From assembly GCA_963810945.1 (NCBI GenBank), contig CAWEPI010000013.1:1-64000 (forward strand): 64,000 bases of DNA, in the 5' to 3' direction. The notes under the pieces are model-generated. The model saw nothing but the letters and a program-made list of their open reading frames with translations, was not told the DNA's origin and did not search any database. Positions 27,301 to 35,181 of the stretch are shown in pieces. The position numbers and the translations under genes are program-made. Source of the stretch: JAOUEA01 sp963810945 (GTDB taxonomy: Bacteria; Actinomycetota; UBA4738; HRBIN12). Within the stretch, counting starts at the first letter, position 1, and each line of letters opens with the position of its first letter.

Positions 27301-27744
27301 GCCGCGCTCGGAGCGCTCGACGCGTTCATGGAGCTGACCGAGGGAGCCCCCGCCTACCGCCGGTTCCTGATGCCGGTGGTCGTGCGCGCGCTGGTCGCGA
27401 TGGGACGGATCGACACCGCCGAGGCCATCATCCCCGATCCCTCGAGCGCCCACACCGAGAGACACCGGCTCTCGCTGCTCACCGCGCGCGCGGCGATCGA
27501 CGAGGCCAACGGCGACCTCGAGACCGCGACGACCGCCTACGTGGAGGCGGCCGGGCGCTGGGCGACGTACGGCTTCGTGCTGGAAGAGGGGCTCACGCGA
27601 TCGGGGGCCGCACGCTGCCTGGCGGTGCAGGGACGAGCGGCGGAGGCCGTCGAGGCCGCGCACGAGGCGCGCGTCGCGTTCGAGCGCCTGGGCGCCCGGC
27701 CCGCCCTCGCGGAGGTGGACGCGCTCACGGGCGCGCTCGCGTAG
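24319..27744 (+). CDS. Zinc-ribbon, class III nucleotidyl cyclase, AAA ATPase and TPR-like regulator
   Basis: An 1141-residue multidomain signalling protein. A zinc ribbon has Cys4, 7, 18 and 21. A class III cyclase domain follows: metal-binding Asp42 in FCDLVGF and Asp86 in DKFIGDAVLGIFG, with the transition-state Asn/Arg pair in VVTNAARLQ, so it can be catalytically active. An AAA/STAND ATPase has the P-loop GEPGIGKTR (about 259-267) and Walker B FVLVFEDLHWADD. The C-terminal half (from about 650) is helical and TPR-like. Such proteins couple ATP/GTP cyclisation to ligand or protein sensing; whether the product is cAMP or cGMP is not known. It stands alone, starting with GTG. Confidence 0.88.
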   Translation: MVVCPRCAESNPEHARFCLNCGAPLAGAGTEERKLVTVLFCDLVGFTERSDRADPEDVHATLMAFHAPLKEVIELYGGEVDKFIGDAVLGIFGAPLAHEDDPIRAVLAALRIKDTIADMNAQGLADGLEVRIGIDTGEAVVTLGPAGPRVGERVTGEVVTNAARLQAAAAIDGIAVGDRTYRATRHLVRYEALPSAEDAEATWRPVEALARTGIDPRGPATPFVGRIDESAQLRTIFRRVLQAMPEHENQDALRFVTIAGEPGIGKTRLITTFAEHVEELPDLVRWRQGRCLPYGEGVSFWALGEVLKAEAGILDDDDPEAAREKLDAALDTTHAEEDERLWLRSRLEPLLGMGDPTQAFPREDLFTAWIHFLEALAHGGAFVLVFEDLHWADDAFLDFIERLVGEARHAPIMLLCATRPELFDRRPGWGRGIPQATQLVLPPLTDGETASLIAGLLDRVVLPSETQAMLIERSGGNPLYAEEFVRMLADRGILDHTTGGRVVVSDTTITVPETLQSLIEARLDVLPPALKSLLHDAAVIGKVFWPGAVAHVSGVPQDEVRALLDLAVRRELVRTSPSSGVRGQTEYVFWHALIRDVAYRQIPRAARGAKHLAVARWQLGLTGDRAADFAEEIAYHYEEMLDLAAASGNEPAADLRDEAASAFVLAGERARNLDAARAAAYFARAFELMSERHPGRAPASLRAAEIASVSGRFSDAEQLYLAAMVAFRATGDRQGLGEAMGLLSRHYSRTGDTGRSHDLMSEAVELLEAEPPGPELARVYNRKAGELLVSDSFAECLAWSDKALALSRELGMGGETVLALQNRGASRCELGDDEGLQDLREAVAMGHDLGLVEESVLAYGNLAYQLWSREGPATALELWRKSDELATRRGFVARAQWARMGELETLFDLGEWDTVLEMCSEMEAWDRPQEGRSQVGVYASLFEAWVRLRRGEATALVEQAEELVEDARRIEYPEYIAPALIILFEGLRLRGDTAAALGALDAFMELTEGAPAYRRFLMPVVVRALVAMGRIDTAEAIIPDPSSAHTERHRLSLLTARAAIDEANGDLETATTAYVEAAGRWATYGFVLEEGLTRSGAARCLAVQGRAAEAVEAAHEARVAFERLGARPALAEVDALTGALA

Positions 27745-27805
27745 ACGTCCTGACGCCTGCATCCAGACCCTCAAGCGTCCTCGTGCCACCGCCGATGCGT
27801 GAGGG

Positions 27806-28660
27806 ATGCCGCGTGAGCACCGTCTCCGGACGACCTGGGTCATGGCCATCGCGGCCGTCGTCCTCGCACTGGGGGCCGTCGGCGTCGTCTCCTTCGCGGG
27901 CCACCAGCCGGGAGACGCCGCCCACGCGATGCCCGCCGTCACCACGGCGTTCGCGGGAGGGGAAGGGGTCGCCCCGCTGCGCGCTCTCGCCCCGGTGCGC
28001 CCCGCTCAGCGGGCGACGGTCGCGAAGCCCGGCCGCCACGACCACACGGCGCCCGAGCCACAGCTGCTCGTCCGCATCCCGCACGCGATGACCGCGCGCG
28101 CGCATCCGTCGGCGGGGGCACGTGCCGTCGGCACCCTCGTGTCGAGCTCGAAGTACTACCACGTCGCGCTCACGGCCTGGGTCGAGGAGACCGCGAAGCA
28201 CGGCAGGTGGGGACGCGTGGCGCTCCCGTACGCCTGGCCGCATCGCCACGGGTGGATCCCCCTGCGCGGCCTCCCGCACGCCCGCACGTTCGTCGAGGTC
28301 CACGTCGATCTCTCGCGGCACCGGATCACGGTGACCAAGTTCGGCAAGACTCTGTTCGGGGCCCGCGGCGCGACCGGCGCGCCGTCTTCCCCCACGCCCG
28401 TCGGCCGGTACTTCGTCACCGACCGGGTCCCCTTCGGTTCCGGGAGCGCGCTCGGGTCCTTCGCGTTCGGGATCTCCGGGATCCAGCCGCACCTGCCGGC
28501 CGGGTGGAGCGGGGGCAACCAACTCGCGATCCACGGCACCAACGACCCGTCCTCGATCGGGCGCAGCGCGAGCGCGGGTTGCGTGCGCGTGAGCGAGCGC
28601 ACGCTCCATCGCCTGCTGCCGCTGTTGCGGCTCGGCACCCCGGTCGTCATCCAGCGCTGA
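27806..28660 (+). CDS. L,D-transpeptidase (YkuD domain), membrane-anchored
   Basis: A 284-residue protein with one N-terminal membrane segment (VMAIAAVVLALGAVGVVSFAG, about 12-32) and a C-terminal YkuD domain. The catalytic block is present: AIHGTND (His about 243) and SAGCVRVS (Cys about 258). The region between carries an SH3-like stretch starting at PQLLVRIPHAMTARAHPSAG. It would form 3-3 cross-links in peptidoglycan or attach substrates to it, acting outside the membrane. Its stop faces that of the DinB-like gene 6 nt away. Confidence 0.88.
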   Translation: MPREHRLRTTWVMAIAAVVLALGAVGVVSFAGHQPGDAAHAMPAVTTAFAGGEGVAPLRALAPVRPAQRATVAKPGRHDHTAPEPQLLVRIPHAMTARAHPSAGARAVGTLVSSSKYYHVALTAWVEETAKHGRWGRVALPYAWPHRHGWIPLRGLPHARTFVEVHVDLSRHRITVTKFGKTLFGARGATGAPSSPTPVGRYFVTDRVPFGSGSALGSFAFGISGIQPHLPAGWSGGNQLAIHGTNDPSSIGRSASAGCVRVSERTLHRLLPLLRLGTPVVIQR

Positions 28661-28666
28661 CTGCGC

Positions 28667-29191
28667 CTACCTCCGGTGGGCCTCCACGAATGGCCGCAGA
28701 TCCTTGAGGTGTGCCTCCGCGTGACGGAACGGCCCCTTCGGACCACCCAGGATGCCTCCCAGACGCTCTCCCACGGGCTTGCGGGCCCGCGGGGTTCCCG
28801 GCTTCCGCCACCGCGCGTCGCTCATCGCCTCGATGCGCGCCATGAGCTCGGCGTGCGTCGCGTCGGCGCGGCGGACCGTCTCGGGGAAGGACCGACGCTG
28901 CTTGCGGTCGTGGGCGTCGCGGTTGATCGCGTTCGTCCCGCGGCTCCACAGCTCCCGTTCGAACGCGGGACCGTGCCCCGCATCCCACGCGTCGAGCGCG
29001 TCCAGCGCGAACCGCTCCCAGGTCTCGAGGTGACCGATCAGATCCTTCGGGGACCAGTCCCCGCCGCCGAGACCCGGGGTCGTGCGTGCACGCGGCGGGA
29101 GCTGCGCGATCAGGTCGCGGACCCGGGCGTGCCCGTCGGCGAGGATGCGGAGCGCGCTCCGTCGCGAGGTGAACGCCGTGGGTGCGGCCAT
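28667..29191 (-). CDS. DinB/ClbS-like four-helix protein
   Basis: A 174-residue DinB-superfamily protein. The region GGGDWSPKDLIGHLETWERF (about residues 43-62) is the characteristic helix with the first metal-ligand-type His, and FRHAEAHLKDLRPFV supplies C-terminal His residues. DinB-fold proteins include thiol-dependent metalloenzymes and the self-resistance protein ClbS. ATG 29191 gives a family-like N-terminus, although no clear ribosome site precedes it. It is the last gene of an operon with the SIS-domain and maltokinase-like genes. Confidence 0.75.
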   Translation of the reverse strand: MAAPTAFTSRRSALRILADGHARVRDLIAQLPPRARTTPGLGGGDWSPKDLIGHLETWERFALDALDAWDAGHGPAFERELWSRGTNAINRDAHDRKQRRSFPETVRRADATHAELMARIEAMSDARWRKPGTPRARKPVGERLGGILGGPKGPFRHAEAHLKDLRPFVEAHRR

Positions 29192-29201
29192 GCCCGGGAG
29201 G

Positions 29202-30164
29202 TTAGCCCCGACCTGGGTCCTGCGCGAGCCACCATCGCGCCGCGACGAGCTCGGCGACGAGCACCTCGGTGAGGAGCGCCACGTGCGGGTCGTCATCGTG
29301 TCGGTAGCGCAGGGTCCGCGCGGCGCCTTCCACCTCGCCGCCCACCGCCAGCACCCGCGCGCCCCGCTCGCGCATCCATCCCATGATCACCGGGTCGAAG
29401 CGCGAGCCCACGAAGAGCACCGCCCGATAGTCGAGCGGCCGCGTGAGGTAGACGTCGACGTGGAGCCAGTCCCCGGACTCGCACGCTGCGGCCGTGCGTC
29501 GCGGACCCTCACGCAGCATGAGCGCGCACTGCTGGGCGGAGGAGAGCCGTTCCGCCGGCGCGATCGCGAACGTGGCCGGGACCCTCCGCGAGGAGGTCGG
29601 CCGCCGGAGGGAGCCAGGCATCGCGGCGCTCGAGCAGGTCCTCGGTGGCCTCGGCGGTGCGTCGGAGGACGCCGACGACGTCGGGGCTTCCCGCGATGTG
29701 CGCCTCGAGGGCCAGGAGCAGGGCCAGCGCGTGCTGGAAGGTCCGGCAGGCGACGCCCCCCGTCTCCTCACCCGCGCGCAGGGCACCACGCGGTCGGCCA
29801 TCGCGGCGAGCGGTGCGTCCTCTCGGTTCGTGAGCGCCGCGGTCGGACCGACCGCGTACGCCGCCAGCGCCTCGATCGTCTCGGGCGTGCCGCCGCTCGC
29901 CGATACGCCGATCGCGAGGGTCCCGGGATCGCCGTCCCGCCTCGGGCTCGCGGAGGCGTAGTCCGCCACGGCGTCGAAGCCCAGCGCGCGCAGGCGGCGC
30001 GCGCACACCCCGGCGGCGTAGCGCGATGACCCCATCCCCAGCAGGAGCACGCGCGTCGGTGGCTCCAGCCCGGCCCACGGGTCGCCCGAGGTGAGCGCGT
30101 CGGCGAGCGCCCGCAGCGCGGTGGGCTTCGCCTCGAGGTCGCGCAGGAACGGCTCGGCGCTCAC
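29202..30164 (-). CDS. SIS-domain sugar-phosphate-binding protein (two compensating frameshifts)
   Basis: A 321-codon gene of the isomerising glucosamine-synthase type SIS family. The first SIS domain has VLLLGMGSSRYAA and GVSASGGTPETIEALA; the second has FVGSRFDPVIMGWM near the C-terminus. Between about 29785 and 29580 the protein continues in another frame (with TFQHALALLLALEAHIAG), so there are two opposite one-base shifts; overall length is conserved. The start is the GTG at 30164, overlapping the maltokinase-like stop. It may be a sugar-phosphate isomerase or deaminase; substrate unknown. The neighbour suggests a sugar-phosphate role. Confidence 0.75.
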   Translation of the reverse strand: MSAEPFLRDLEAKPTALRALADALTSGDPWAGLEPPTRVLLLGMGSSRYAAGVCARRLRALGFDAVADYASASPRRDGDPGTLAIGVSASGGTPETIEALAAYAVGPTAALTNREDAPLAAMADRVVPCARVRRRGASPAGPSSTRWPCSWPSRRTSREAPTSSASSDAPPRPPRTCSSAAMPGSLRRPTSSRRVPATFAIAPAERLSSAQQCALMLREGPRRTAAACESGDWLHVDVYLTRPLDYRAVLFVGSRFDPVIMGWMRERGARVLAVGGEVEGAARTLRYRHDDDPHVALLTEVLVAELVAARWWLAQDPGRG

Positions 30165-31495
30165 CCCGCCTCCGACGGGAACATCGCCCGCATCGCCAGG
30201 TCGGGCACGTAGCGCCAGCGCGGCAGGAACCGCGCGGCGTAGACGTACTCGTGCAGTTCCTGGGCGACCTCCAAGGGATGCAGCAACCGGGCGTCGAAGA
30301 GCGCCGCCTGTCCGCGCACGGCCAGTTCGCCCCAGTACGCATCCAGGAAGACGTCGCGGGAGCGCACGATCCACGACCCCACGTCCGCGTCGCGGCCCGG
30401 TCGACGCGCCTGCGCGATGCGTCCCAGGTGGTCCAACGAGCGGACGAAGGCGGCCACGTCGCGCACGGGCGTGTCGAACCGCGATCGCGTCGCGACCGGC
30501 GCCACCGGATCCCCGTCGAAGTCGATCACGGCGTAGCCGCCCTCCCACTCCAAGATCTGGCCGACGTGGAAGTCACCGTGCACGCGCGTGGTGGGTGTCT
30601 CCTCCACGCGGTCGATCGCTTCGAGGGCGGCGCGCGCGGCGTCCGCACGCGCGCGCAGCCGGTGGCCTTCCGCCCCGTCGGTGACCTCGAGGGCCTCCGC
30701 CAACGTGGCGAGCGCGGCATCGCGCCAGCCCGCGATCACGGCCGCGTCGGCCACGCGAACGGGGTCGCCGATCACCTGCGATGGCGTGCCCAGCGCGGCG
30801 TGCATCGCCGCCGCCAGGGCGCCGAGCTCGGGCGCCGGCCCGAAGGCGGCCTCGTCGTCGGCCTCGCCGTCGAGCCAGGCGAGCAACCGCCCCAGGTACC
30901 AGTCCCAGCCGTCCCGTGCGCCGGGGAGGAACGTCGCGGCGGTGACGAGGAGGACGTCGGTGCCGTCGTCTTCGGCCCAGGTCATGGCCCCCAGGGGTCG
31001 CGGCAACGCCGTGAATCCCACCGAGGCCAGGTGGGCCGGCAGCTCGAGCCCGGGCTGCGGGCCCGACGCGGTCCGTGGGTAGAGCTTCACCACCACGCGC
31101 TCGCCCACGACGACCGATTCGTTGGACTGATCCACGTCGATCACACGCTCGCCCCGCAGGGAGTCGGGAACGTCCGTGTCCATCGACCACGCGGTGAATC
31201 GCCCGGCGCGCCCGCCGCGCCGGATCGTGGTCCACAGGTCCTCGAAGACGCCCTCGCCGGGTCGGGCGCGGCGGATCGCATCGTGCTCGGGGATGAGAGG
31301 GGCGACGAGCACGTCGTCGCCCGCGCGGATCACGGACAGGACCGCGCCGCCGGGCAGGGGGAGCGCGTCGCGGAGGTCGCCGGGGCCGAGGGACGCCTCA
31401 CCGACCCGCCGAGGGGGAAGGAGGTCGGCAGGGCGAGCCGCGGCGACGTGACGCGCGAGCCTCTCGTGTCCCTCCGGCCCCTCGCCACCGGTCAT
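30161..31495 (-). CDS. Maltokinase-like phosphotransferase
   Basis: A 444-residue kinase-fold protein resembling actinobacterial maltokinase (Pep2/Mak1) and the kinase half of trehalose synthase fusions. The N-terminal cap is followed by the phosphotransferase core with VHGDFHVGQILEW (catalytic Asp about 303) and YAVIDFDGDP, the metal-binding motif. Maltokinases make maltose 1-phosphate for alpha-glucan synthesis by GlgE. No trehalose synthase or GlgE gene is nearby, so the substrate is not certain. It overlaps the SIS-domain gene by 4 nt and is divergent from mttB. Confidence 0.8.
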   Translation of the reverse strand: MTGGEGPEGHERLARHVAAARPADLLPPRRVGEASLGPGDLRDALPLPGGAVLSVIRAGDDVLVAPLIPEHDAIRRARPGEGVFEDLWTTIRRGGRAGRFTAWSMDTDVPDSLRGERVIDVDQSNESVVVGERVVVKLYPRTASGPQPGLELPAHLASVGFTALPRPLGAMTWAEDDGTDVLLVTAATFLPGARDGWDWYLGRLLAWLDGEADDEAAFGPAPELGALAAAMHAALGTPSQVIGDPVRVADAAVIAGWRDAALATLAEALEVTDGAEGHRLRARADAARAALEAIDRVEETPTTRVHGDFHVGQILEWEGGYAVIDFDGDPVAPVATRSRFDTPVRDVAAFVRSLDHLGRIAQARRPGRDADVGSWIVRSRDVFLDAYWGELAVRGQAALFDARLLHPLEVAQELHEYVYAARFLPRWRYVPDLAMRAMFPSEAG

Positions 31496-31644
31496 GACGG
31501 CAGCCTACCAACGGACCTCTCGCGGCCCGCTCCTCGAGGCCGTTCATGACCCGCGGTCGAGCGAACGGTGGACCCGCCCCCGTGCGGGGCGTACCTTCGG
31601 CTGCTGAGCCGTTCCGTGCCCCGACACCGAGGAAGGATCCGACA

Positions 31645-33111
31645 TTGGCCGAGCGCACGATCCGCACCGTGAAGCACCGCGAGCAGCCGCTCGACATCCT
31701 CTCCGAGGAGCAGCTCCACCGGATCCAGGAAGCCAGCCTCGACGTGCTGGAGCGCACGGGCATCGAGGTCCGATCCGAGGTGACGCTGAAGGAGCTCGGC
31801 AACGCGGGCGCGACGATCGACGAGTCCACCAGCCGTGCGATGTTCCCCCGGGCGCTCTCCCTCGAGATGCTGGAGGTCGCCCCGCGCGACCTACCGCTAT
31901 CGTCGCGTGAGCCCGGGCTCGATCTCGTCCTCGACGGCACGCGCGGCTACCTGGGCGTCGACGGCAACGCGGCGGAGGTCGTCGATCTCGAGACGGACGA
32001 GCGCCGTGCATCCAACAAGGAGGACTGCGCCACCGCCACGCGGATCGGCGACGCCCTCCCACAGATCGGCTACATCTGGCAGCCCGCGTCCGCCCGCGAG
32101 TACCCCGTGCCCGTCGAGCCCCTCAACAACCTGCAGGCCAACCTGTCGAACACGGGCAAGCACATCTGCATGATGACCGCCGTCACGCCCGAGCAGGCGC
32201 GCGCCGTGGCCGAGATGGTGCAGATCGCAGGGGGCGGCGCCTCGATGCACGAGCGCCCGATCGTGTCGGCCTTCCAGTGCAGCGTGAGCCCGTTGGTCTA
32301 CGACGGCGGCCCGTTGCAGGCGGCCGTCGAGTTCGCGAAGGCCGACGTGCCGTGCGGCTTCATGGTGATGCCCATCCTCGCCGCCACGGCGCCCATCAGC
32401 CGGGCGGGCACCCTCGTGATCTCGAACGCCGAGATCGTCGCGGGGATCATCGCGTTGCAGCTCCTGCAGCCGGGCTCGCGCACGTTCTACGCCTCGTGCG
32501 CCACCACGATGGACATGCGCAGCGGCGCGGCCGTGTGCGGCGGCCCCGAGGACATCGTCTTCCAGATGGCCAACGCGCAGCTCGCCCGGGCCTATGGCTT
32601 CAAGTCGATGGTGGGCACCTTCGCGAGCGGCTCGCGCACCTCCGACTGGCAGGCGGGTGCCGAGAACGCGTCATCGGGGTTCGCGAGCTGGGTCGCGGGC
32701 GTCGACATGTTCTCCGGGGCCGGCCTCCTGTACGCGGCCCGCGTCTTCAGCCACGCGCAGCTGGTGCTCGACGCGGAGCTCTTCGACATGATCGCCAGCA
32801 CGTCGGAGGGCATCGGCGATCCCGACGAGGTCGACTACGCGGTGGACCAGATCGACGCGGTCGGGCCGGGGAACCACTTCCTGGACCAGGACTACACGCT
32901 CGAGCACATGCACGACGTGTGGCCGACCGAGATGTTCAGCCACGCGAGCTGGGAGGACTGGGAGGCGGCCGGTCGGCCCGTCCCCAAGGCCAAGGCCACC
33001 GAGAAGGCCAAGCACCTGATCGAGACGCACGAGCCCTTCCCGCTCCCCGACGGGGCCGAGTCGGAGATCCAGAAGGTGATCGACGACTTCGAGAAGGAGT
33101 ACGTGAAATAG
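31645..33111 (+). CDS. MttB-family corrinoid-dependent methyltransferase (no pyrrolysine codon)
   Basis: A 488-residue trimethylamine methyltransferase superfamily protein. It moves a methyl group from a methylated amine to the cobalt of the corrinoid protein encoded next. The reading frame has no in-frame TAG, so it belongs to the non-pyrrolysine branch, whose characterised members demethylate glycine betaine, proline betaine, carnitine and similar quaternary amines. Recognisable parts are EEQLHRIQEASLDVLERTGI at the N-terminus, the central LQLLQPGSRTFYASCATTMD and the C-terminal DQDYTLEHMHDVWPTEMF. TTG 31645 is chosen because GGAAGG at 31631-31636 precedes it. Confidence 0.88.
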   Translation: MAERTIRTVKHREQPLDILSEEQLHRIQEASLDVLERTGIEVRSEVTLKELGNAGATIDESTSRAMFPRALSLEMLEVAPRDLPLSSREPGLDLVLDGTRGYLGVDGNAAEVVDLETDERRASNKEDCATATRIGDALPQIGYIWQPASAREYPVPVEPLNNLQANLSNTGKHICMMTAVTPEQARAVAEMVQIAGGGASMHERPIVSAFQCSVSPLVYDGGPLQAAVEFAKADVPCGFMVMPILAATAPISRAGTLVISNAEIVAGIIALQLLQPGSRTFYASCATTMDMRSGAAVCGGPEDIVFQMANAQLARAYGFKSMVGTFASGSRTSDWQAGAENASSGFASWVAGVDMFSGAGLLYAARVFSHAQLVLDAELFDMIASTSEGIGDPDEVDYAVDQIDAVGPGNHFLDQDYTLEHMHDVWPTEMFSHASWEDWEAAGRPVPKAKATEKAKHLIETHEPFPLPDGAESEIQKVIDDFEKEYVK

Positions 33112-33188
33112 CCCGCGGCTAACGGCCCCGGGGCCCGGCAGCGTATCGTTCCTGCTCCGGGAACCACTGCACACGAAAGGGTCCTGAC

Positions 33189-33866
33189 ATGTCCGAGGAA
33201 CTGCTGGAGCAGCTGCGCGTCAACCTGATGGGGGCGAACAAGGAGCCTGCCCTGGAGGCCACGCAAGGACTGGTGGACGCGGGTGTGGACCCCGTCGTGA
33301 TCCTCGAGGACGGCATGGCCGCGGCGATGTTCGAGCTCGGCGAGCGCTGGAAGCGCGGCGAGGTCTTCCTGCCCGAGGTCGTGGCATCCGCCACGCTGTT
33401 CAAGAAGTGCAACGAGATCGTCGAACCCGCGCTGCTCGCCAAGGGTGGCGCGCAGAAGGGCGACCTCGTCGTGACGGCCACGGTGAAGGGCGACCTGCAC
33501 GACCTCGGGAAGAACATGGTCGGCGCGATGCTGAAGACCGTGGGCTTCCAGGTGCACGACCTGGGCAAGGACGTGCCGGTCGAGAAGATCATCGCCGCGG
33601 TGCAGGAGATGCAGCCCGCGATCGTCGGGCTCTCGGCCCTGCTCACCACGACGGTGCCCCAGCAGAAGGTCGTGATCGAGGCGCTCGAGGCCGCCGGCCT
33701 CCGGGACAAGGTCAAGGTGATGGTGGGGGGCGCCCCCGTCACCGAGGAGTGGGCCACGTCGATCGGCGCGGACGGCTTCGCGCCCGATGCCCCCGAGGCG
33801 GTGCAGAAGGCGCTCGAGCTCGTAGGCCGCAGCACGCGGGAGGCCGAGGTCGTCCTCGGCGCCTAA
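33189..33866 (+). CDS. Corrinoid-binding methyl carrier protein (MttC/MtbC type)
   Basis: A 225-residue cobalamin carrier. The N-terminal helical cap (to about 85) is followed by a B12 domain with the DxHxxG motif (Asp102, His104, Gly107 in VKGDLHDLGKN), where the His ligates cobalt; GLSALLTTTV and VMVGGAPVTEEWA complete the binding pocket. It accepts the methyl group from the MttB-type enzyme and passes it on to a second methyltransferase not present here (for example a tetrahydrofolate methyltransferase). ATG follows AAAGGG. Its TAA overlaps the stop of the convergent glycosyltransferase by 3-4 nt. Confidence 0.92.
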   Translation: MSEELLEQLRVNLMGANKEPALEATQGLVDAGVDPVVILEDGMAAAMFELGERWKRGEVFLPEVVASATLFKKCNEIVEPALLAKGGAQKGDLVVTATVKGDLHDLGKNMVGAMLKTVGFQVHDLGKDVPVEKIIAAVQEMQPAIVGLSALLTTTVPQQKVVIEALEAAGLRDKVKVMVGGAPVTEEWATSIGADGFAPDAPEAVQKALELVGRSTREAEVVLGA

Positions 33867-35164
33867 GCCGTGACGGGTTCTCCCGTCCTGGCCACGCGCT
33901 CGATCAGGTCGGCACCCTTCACGCGTCCCGGCTCCGCCTGCACAGCGGTGGCGATGGTCGCCATCCGCGCGGTGAGGTCGTCGTCCGCGAGGAGCCGGTT
34001 CACCGCGTCGGCCAGCTCGTCGTCGGTCCAGTCGTACGTGGGCAGGCGCACGCCGTAGCCCGTCTCGTCGAGACGCTGCGCGTTGTCGTACTGGTCCCAG
34101 AACAGCGGCAGGCCGATCATCGGCAGGCCGAAGTGGAAGCCCTCGCACACCGTGTTGTTGCCGCCGTGCGTGATCAACAGGTCGCACTGCGGCAGGATCG
34201 ACGGCTGCGGCAGGAACTGATCGCCGTACATGTTCGGCCCGAGCGTCATCTGGTCCTTCAGCGGCCCCATGGAGACGATCACGCGATGCTCGGTCGCCGC
34301 CAGCGCGTCGATCAGCCGCTGCATCAGCCCGACGTCCATGCACCCGAGCGAGCCGAGCGAGAGGTACACGATCTTGCCGTCGCCGGGCAGGTGCTCGTCC
34401 ATGTCGAACGAGGCATCCGTGGTCCGCACCGTCGACTGCAGCCGGTGCCAGGTGGGGCCGAGGGGCTCGGCGCGGTCGTAGTCCGCCGCCTCCGGGAACA
34501 GGTAGAGGTTGCACCAGGGCGAGTGGGTGTTGAACTCGTCCGGCGGGCACGGCGCCACGTTCACCGACGCGCGGAAATCGTTGTGTTCGCGCAACAGGTC
34601 CTCGTGCTGGCGGTGATACTCGGCCCTGAACGCCGACCACGCCGATCGGTCGGCGACCGGGAGCCCAGACAGCACCGGGGGCAGATCCGCATCGCGCATC
34701 TCCAACGGGTTCGCCGAGACGAACCGCACCCACGGCGCGCCCGCGAGCTCCACCGCCGGGTACCCGGTGACGTTGTCCGTCACGACCACGTCCGGGCGGA
34801 CGTCGTCCCAGATGTCCATCACACGCTCGTGCGAGTACTGCTCCCCCGCCACGAGCGCCTCCCAGATGGGCTTCGTGACCGTCTCGATCTGGGAGATCGT
34901 CGGCTTGCGGAACTCGGGTGCCGTCACGCGGATGAACTCCGCCCACGGGTCCGCCGTGGGGTCGGCGTTCTCCTCCGGGGGCGCCATCCGCATCATGCGC
35001 TCCTCGAACCCCTTGGCCTCGAGGACCCCCTCGAACGACTCGTCCACCACGAAGACGATCCGGTGACCGCGGTCCAGCAGCACGTTGGCGATCGCCACGC
35101 AGTTGTTGGTGGGACCCCAGGCGCCCGGCTCGGGGAAGAACGCGATCGTCTTGGCCTCGGTCAT
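33863..35164 (-). CDS. GT1-family (MGT-like) glycosyltransferase
   Basis: A 433-residue UDP-sugar-dependent GT-B enzyme. The N-terminal Rossmann domain begins KTIAFFPEPGAWGPTNNCVAIANVL; the donor-binding signature is THGGNNTVCEGFHFGLPMIG followed by PLFWDQYDNAQ (about residues 325-355). Relatives glycosylate lipids, sterols, macrolides or carotenoids. A GGAGG lies about 10 nt before ATG 35164. It is downstream of the arginase-fold gene with only 17 nt between, so they form an operon. The acceptor cannot be told. Confidence 0.85.
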   Translation of the reverse strand: MTEAKTIAFFPEPGAWGPTNNCVAIANVLLDRGHRIVFVVDESFEGVLEAKGFEERMMRMAPPEENADPTADPWAEFIRVTAPEFRKPTISQIETVTKPIWEALVAGEQYSHERVMDIWDDVRPDVVVTDNVTGYPAVELAGAPWVRFVSANPLEMRDADLPPVLSGLPVADRSAWSAFRAEYHRQHEDLLREHNDFRASVNVAPCPPDEFNTHSPWCNLYLFPEAADYDRAEPLGPTWHRLQSTVRTTDASFDMDEHLPGDGKIVYLSLGSLGCMDVGLMQRLIDALAATEHRVIVSMGPLKDQMTLGPNMYGDQFLPQPSILPQCDLLITHGGNNTVCEGFHFGLPMIGLPLFWDQYDNAQRLDETGYGVRLPTYDWTDDELADAVNRLLADDDLTARMATIATAVQAEPGRVKGADLIERVARTGEPVTA

Positions 35165-35181
35165 GTGCGTCGTGCCTCCTG

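Noticed and set aside
23212..27945. A 1577-codon open frame on the minus strand opposite the cyclase-AAA gene
   Set aside because: Only the last 338 codons (class I aldolase) have protein-like sequence; the rest is a G+C-driven antisense frame of the cyclase gene, rich in Arg, Gly and His.
29202..30164. Programmed frameshifting in the SIS-domain gene
   Set aside because: The two shifts compensate, but no slippery heptamer with a downstream structure is seen and nearby genes also show random shifts, so sequencing error is simpler.
31645..33111. Pyrrolysine-containing trimethylamine methyltransferase
   Set aside because: The frame has no in-frame TAG and no pyl genes are in the window, so it is the non-pyrrolysine branch.
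33124..33135. GGCCCCGGGGCC palindrome between the MttB and corrinoid genes
   Set aside because: A 12-nt G+C palindrome is expected by chance in this composition, has no U-tract, and the two genes are probably co-transcribed.
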